The notes under the pieces are model-generated. The model searched no databases. It worked only from the letters and a program-made list of their open reading frames with translations, and was not told where the DNA came from. A DNA stretch of 6,837 nucleotides from an uncultured Eubacteriales bacterium (GTDB lineage: Bacteria; Bacillota; Clostridia; Oscillospirales; CAG-382): NCBI GenBank assembly GCA_900554405.1, contig USHI01000072.1:1-6837 (forward strand), in the 5' to 3' direction. Of this stretch, positions 5,784-6,837 are shown piece after piece. Numbering within the stretch: position 1 is the first letter of the stretch; the number at the start of each line of letters is the position of its first letter. The translations under genes and the position numbers were made by a program.

Positions 5784-6837
5784 ATGATACGCGTAATAAG
5801 CGTTAAGTTCAGGGATGGGGGCAAAAGCTATTTCTTCGATCCCGGCGAACTGGAAATAAAAGAGGGCGACGGCGTTATAGTTGAAACCGCAAGGGGAATA
5901 GAATTTGCGGATGTTGTTTCGCCCGTTCAGGAAATAGACGAAGGCCGCGTGGTTGCGCCGCTTAAGGGCGTTATCCGCGTTGCAACGGATTACGACAGGG
6001 AGCTGCGCGATACCAACCGCGCCAAGGAAAAGGATGCCTTTGACACCTGCGTAAGGAAGATTGCCGAGCACGGGCTTGACATGAAGCTGGTGGACGTTGA
6101 GTATTCCTACAACGGTTCAAAGGTGATGTTCTATTTCACGGCGGACGGCCGCGTGGACTTCCGCGAGCTGGTAAAGGACTTGGCCGGCGTATTCCGCACA
6201 AGGATAGAGCTTAGGCAGATAGGCGTGCGGGACGAGGCTAAGATGCTCGGCGGGCTTGGTTCCTGCGGAAGGCCGGTATGCTGCAAGGCGTTTTTGTCGG
6301 ACTTTGCGCCGGTTTCAATAAAAATGGCGAAGGAGCAGAGCCTTTCTCTCTCCCCAACGAAAATATCAGGCATATGCGGCAGGCTTATGTGCTGCCTTAA
6401 ATACGAGCAGGATTGCTATGAATCCATGCGCCGGCAGATGCCGCGCCCGGGCCGAGACGTGCGCACGCCCGACGGCGACGGTACGGTGCTTGAAAACAAC
6501 GTTATAACCGAAAAGACGCGCGTGCGCGTAACGCTTGCGGACGGCACGTTCGACGTGCGGGATTATCCGTTCCGCGAGCTTACGCCGCTCAACACGCGCC
6601 ATCCTGAGCTGGTTGAAAGCGACGAATCGGCGGACGAAGTGAACGACGATGCAGACGTGCTGATGGACGAGGACGCCGTGGCAATAATCGAAGAAACCGT
6701 TGCCGTTGAAGCCGCGCCGCAGGAGCAGTCCAAGCGCCGCCCAAGGCCGGATAAGCCGCGCCGCCCGCGCCCGGACAGGCAGCAGAACGCCCCGGCAGAA
6801 GCGGAAGCGGCAGCCGAGCAGCCCAGGCAGGGCGAGG
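5784..6837 (+). CDS. ricT: PSP1-domain protein RicT (YaaT), 3' end beyond window
   Basis: The frame is open for 351 codons to the window edge with no stop, so the gene is partial on the right. The N-terminal 145 or so residues form the PSP1 region (SVKFRDGGKSYFFDP, FADVVSPVQEI, LRDTNRAKEKDAFD). The cysteine region follows: LGSCGRPVCCKAFLSDF (C161, C166, C167) and ISGICGRLMCCLKYEQDCY (C198, C203, C204, C211), with SIKMAKEQSLSLSPTKISG between. These are the RicT family signatures. In Bacillus subtilis RicT joins RicA (YmcA) and RicF (YlbF) in a complex that carries 4Fe-4S clusters and promotes RNase Y-dependent mRNA maturation. Residues 224-270 look like a small beta-rich domain (TPDGDGTVLENN). 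The tail after about 275 is unusual: acidic (ESADEVNDDADVLMDED), then basic and proline-rich (KRRPRPDKPRRPRP), then Ala/Glu/Gln-rich. It makes the protein much longer than the roughly 275 residues of the B. subtilis protein. The join to holB on its left is the expected arrangement. Confidence 0.92.
   Translation, partial: MIRVISVKFRDGGKSYFFDPGELEIKEGDGVIVETARGIEFADVVSPVQEIDEGRVVAPLKGVIRVATDYDRELRDTNRAKEKDAFDTCVRKIAEHGLDMKLVDVEYSYNGSKVMFYFTADGRVDFRELVKDLAGVFRTRIELRQIGVRDEAKMLGGLGSCGRPVCCKAFLSDFAPVSIKMAKEQSLSLSPTKISGICGRLMCCLKYEQDCYESMRRQMPRPGRDVRTPDGDGTVLENNVITEKTRVRVTLADGTFDVRDYPFRELTPLNTRHPELVESDESADEVNDDADVLMDEDAVAIIEETVAVEAAPQEQSKRRPRPDKPRRPRPDRQQNAPAEAEAAAEQPRQGE

Overview
The window looks like a piece of a low-profile Gram-positive, Clostridia-like genome (Oscillospiraceae/Ruminococcus type). 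Evidence: strong AAAGGAG ribosome binding sites, a TTG start, a two-membrane-segment zinc-ribbon protein and a WG-repeat lipoprotein of kinds common in gut Clostridia, a heterodimeric Firmicutes-type ABC exporter, and a ricT (yaaT) gene preceded by the end of holB. G+C is moderate to high by eye, with much GC-rich third-position use. The genus-level placement is inference. All genes are on the + strand, with no gap over 100 bases between them. I saw no RNA gene, insertion sequence or CRISPR array.

Left part (1-2444): three closely spaced genes. They are galE (UDP-glucose 4-epimerase), a small membrane protein with a CxxC...CxxC zinc ribbon, and a secreted lipoprotein with a Pro-Glu/Asp repeat stalk and a WG-repeat-like C-terminus. 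A 12-bp inverted repeat then follows, which either ends this unit or acts as an operator. It overlaps a good extended -10 promoter for the next unit.

Middle part (2527-about 5235): a heterodimeric ABC exporter pair whose stop and start codons overlap. The first subunit is complete but its ATP site is degenerate: Asp stands at the Walker B Glu position and Gln at the H-loop His position. It should therefore depend on a catalytic partner. The partner begins normally and has a full membrane domain, but its sequence stops exactly where its ATPase domain should start.

Right part (about 5235-6837): the same reading frame continues into about 97 residues of a V-type ATP synthase catalytic subunit A. 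This piece is cut just before its P-loop. The frame then continues into the last 85 or so residues of DNA polymerase III delta' (HolB), and the following gene is ricT, as in the conserved Firmicutes holB-ricT order. The reading frame at 4248-5783 is thus a three-part chimera of unrelated housekeeping and transport genes.

The main message is that the window contains two apparent breakpoints. The roughly 290-bp V-ATPase piece has different codon use (Ile almost all ATC, Pro all CCC) from both flanks. A misassembly or chimeric DNA fragment is the simplest explanation. A real deletion/insertion event is possible but would leave the exporter, the ATP synthase copy and HolB all broken here. I would not read the chimera as a new fusion protein unless reads span both junctions.
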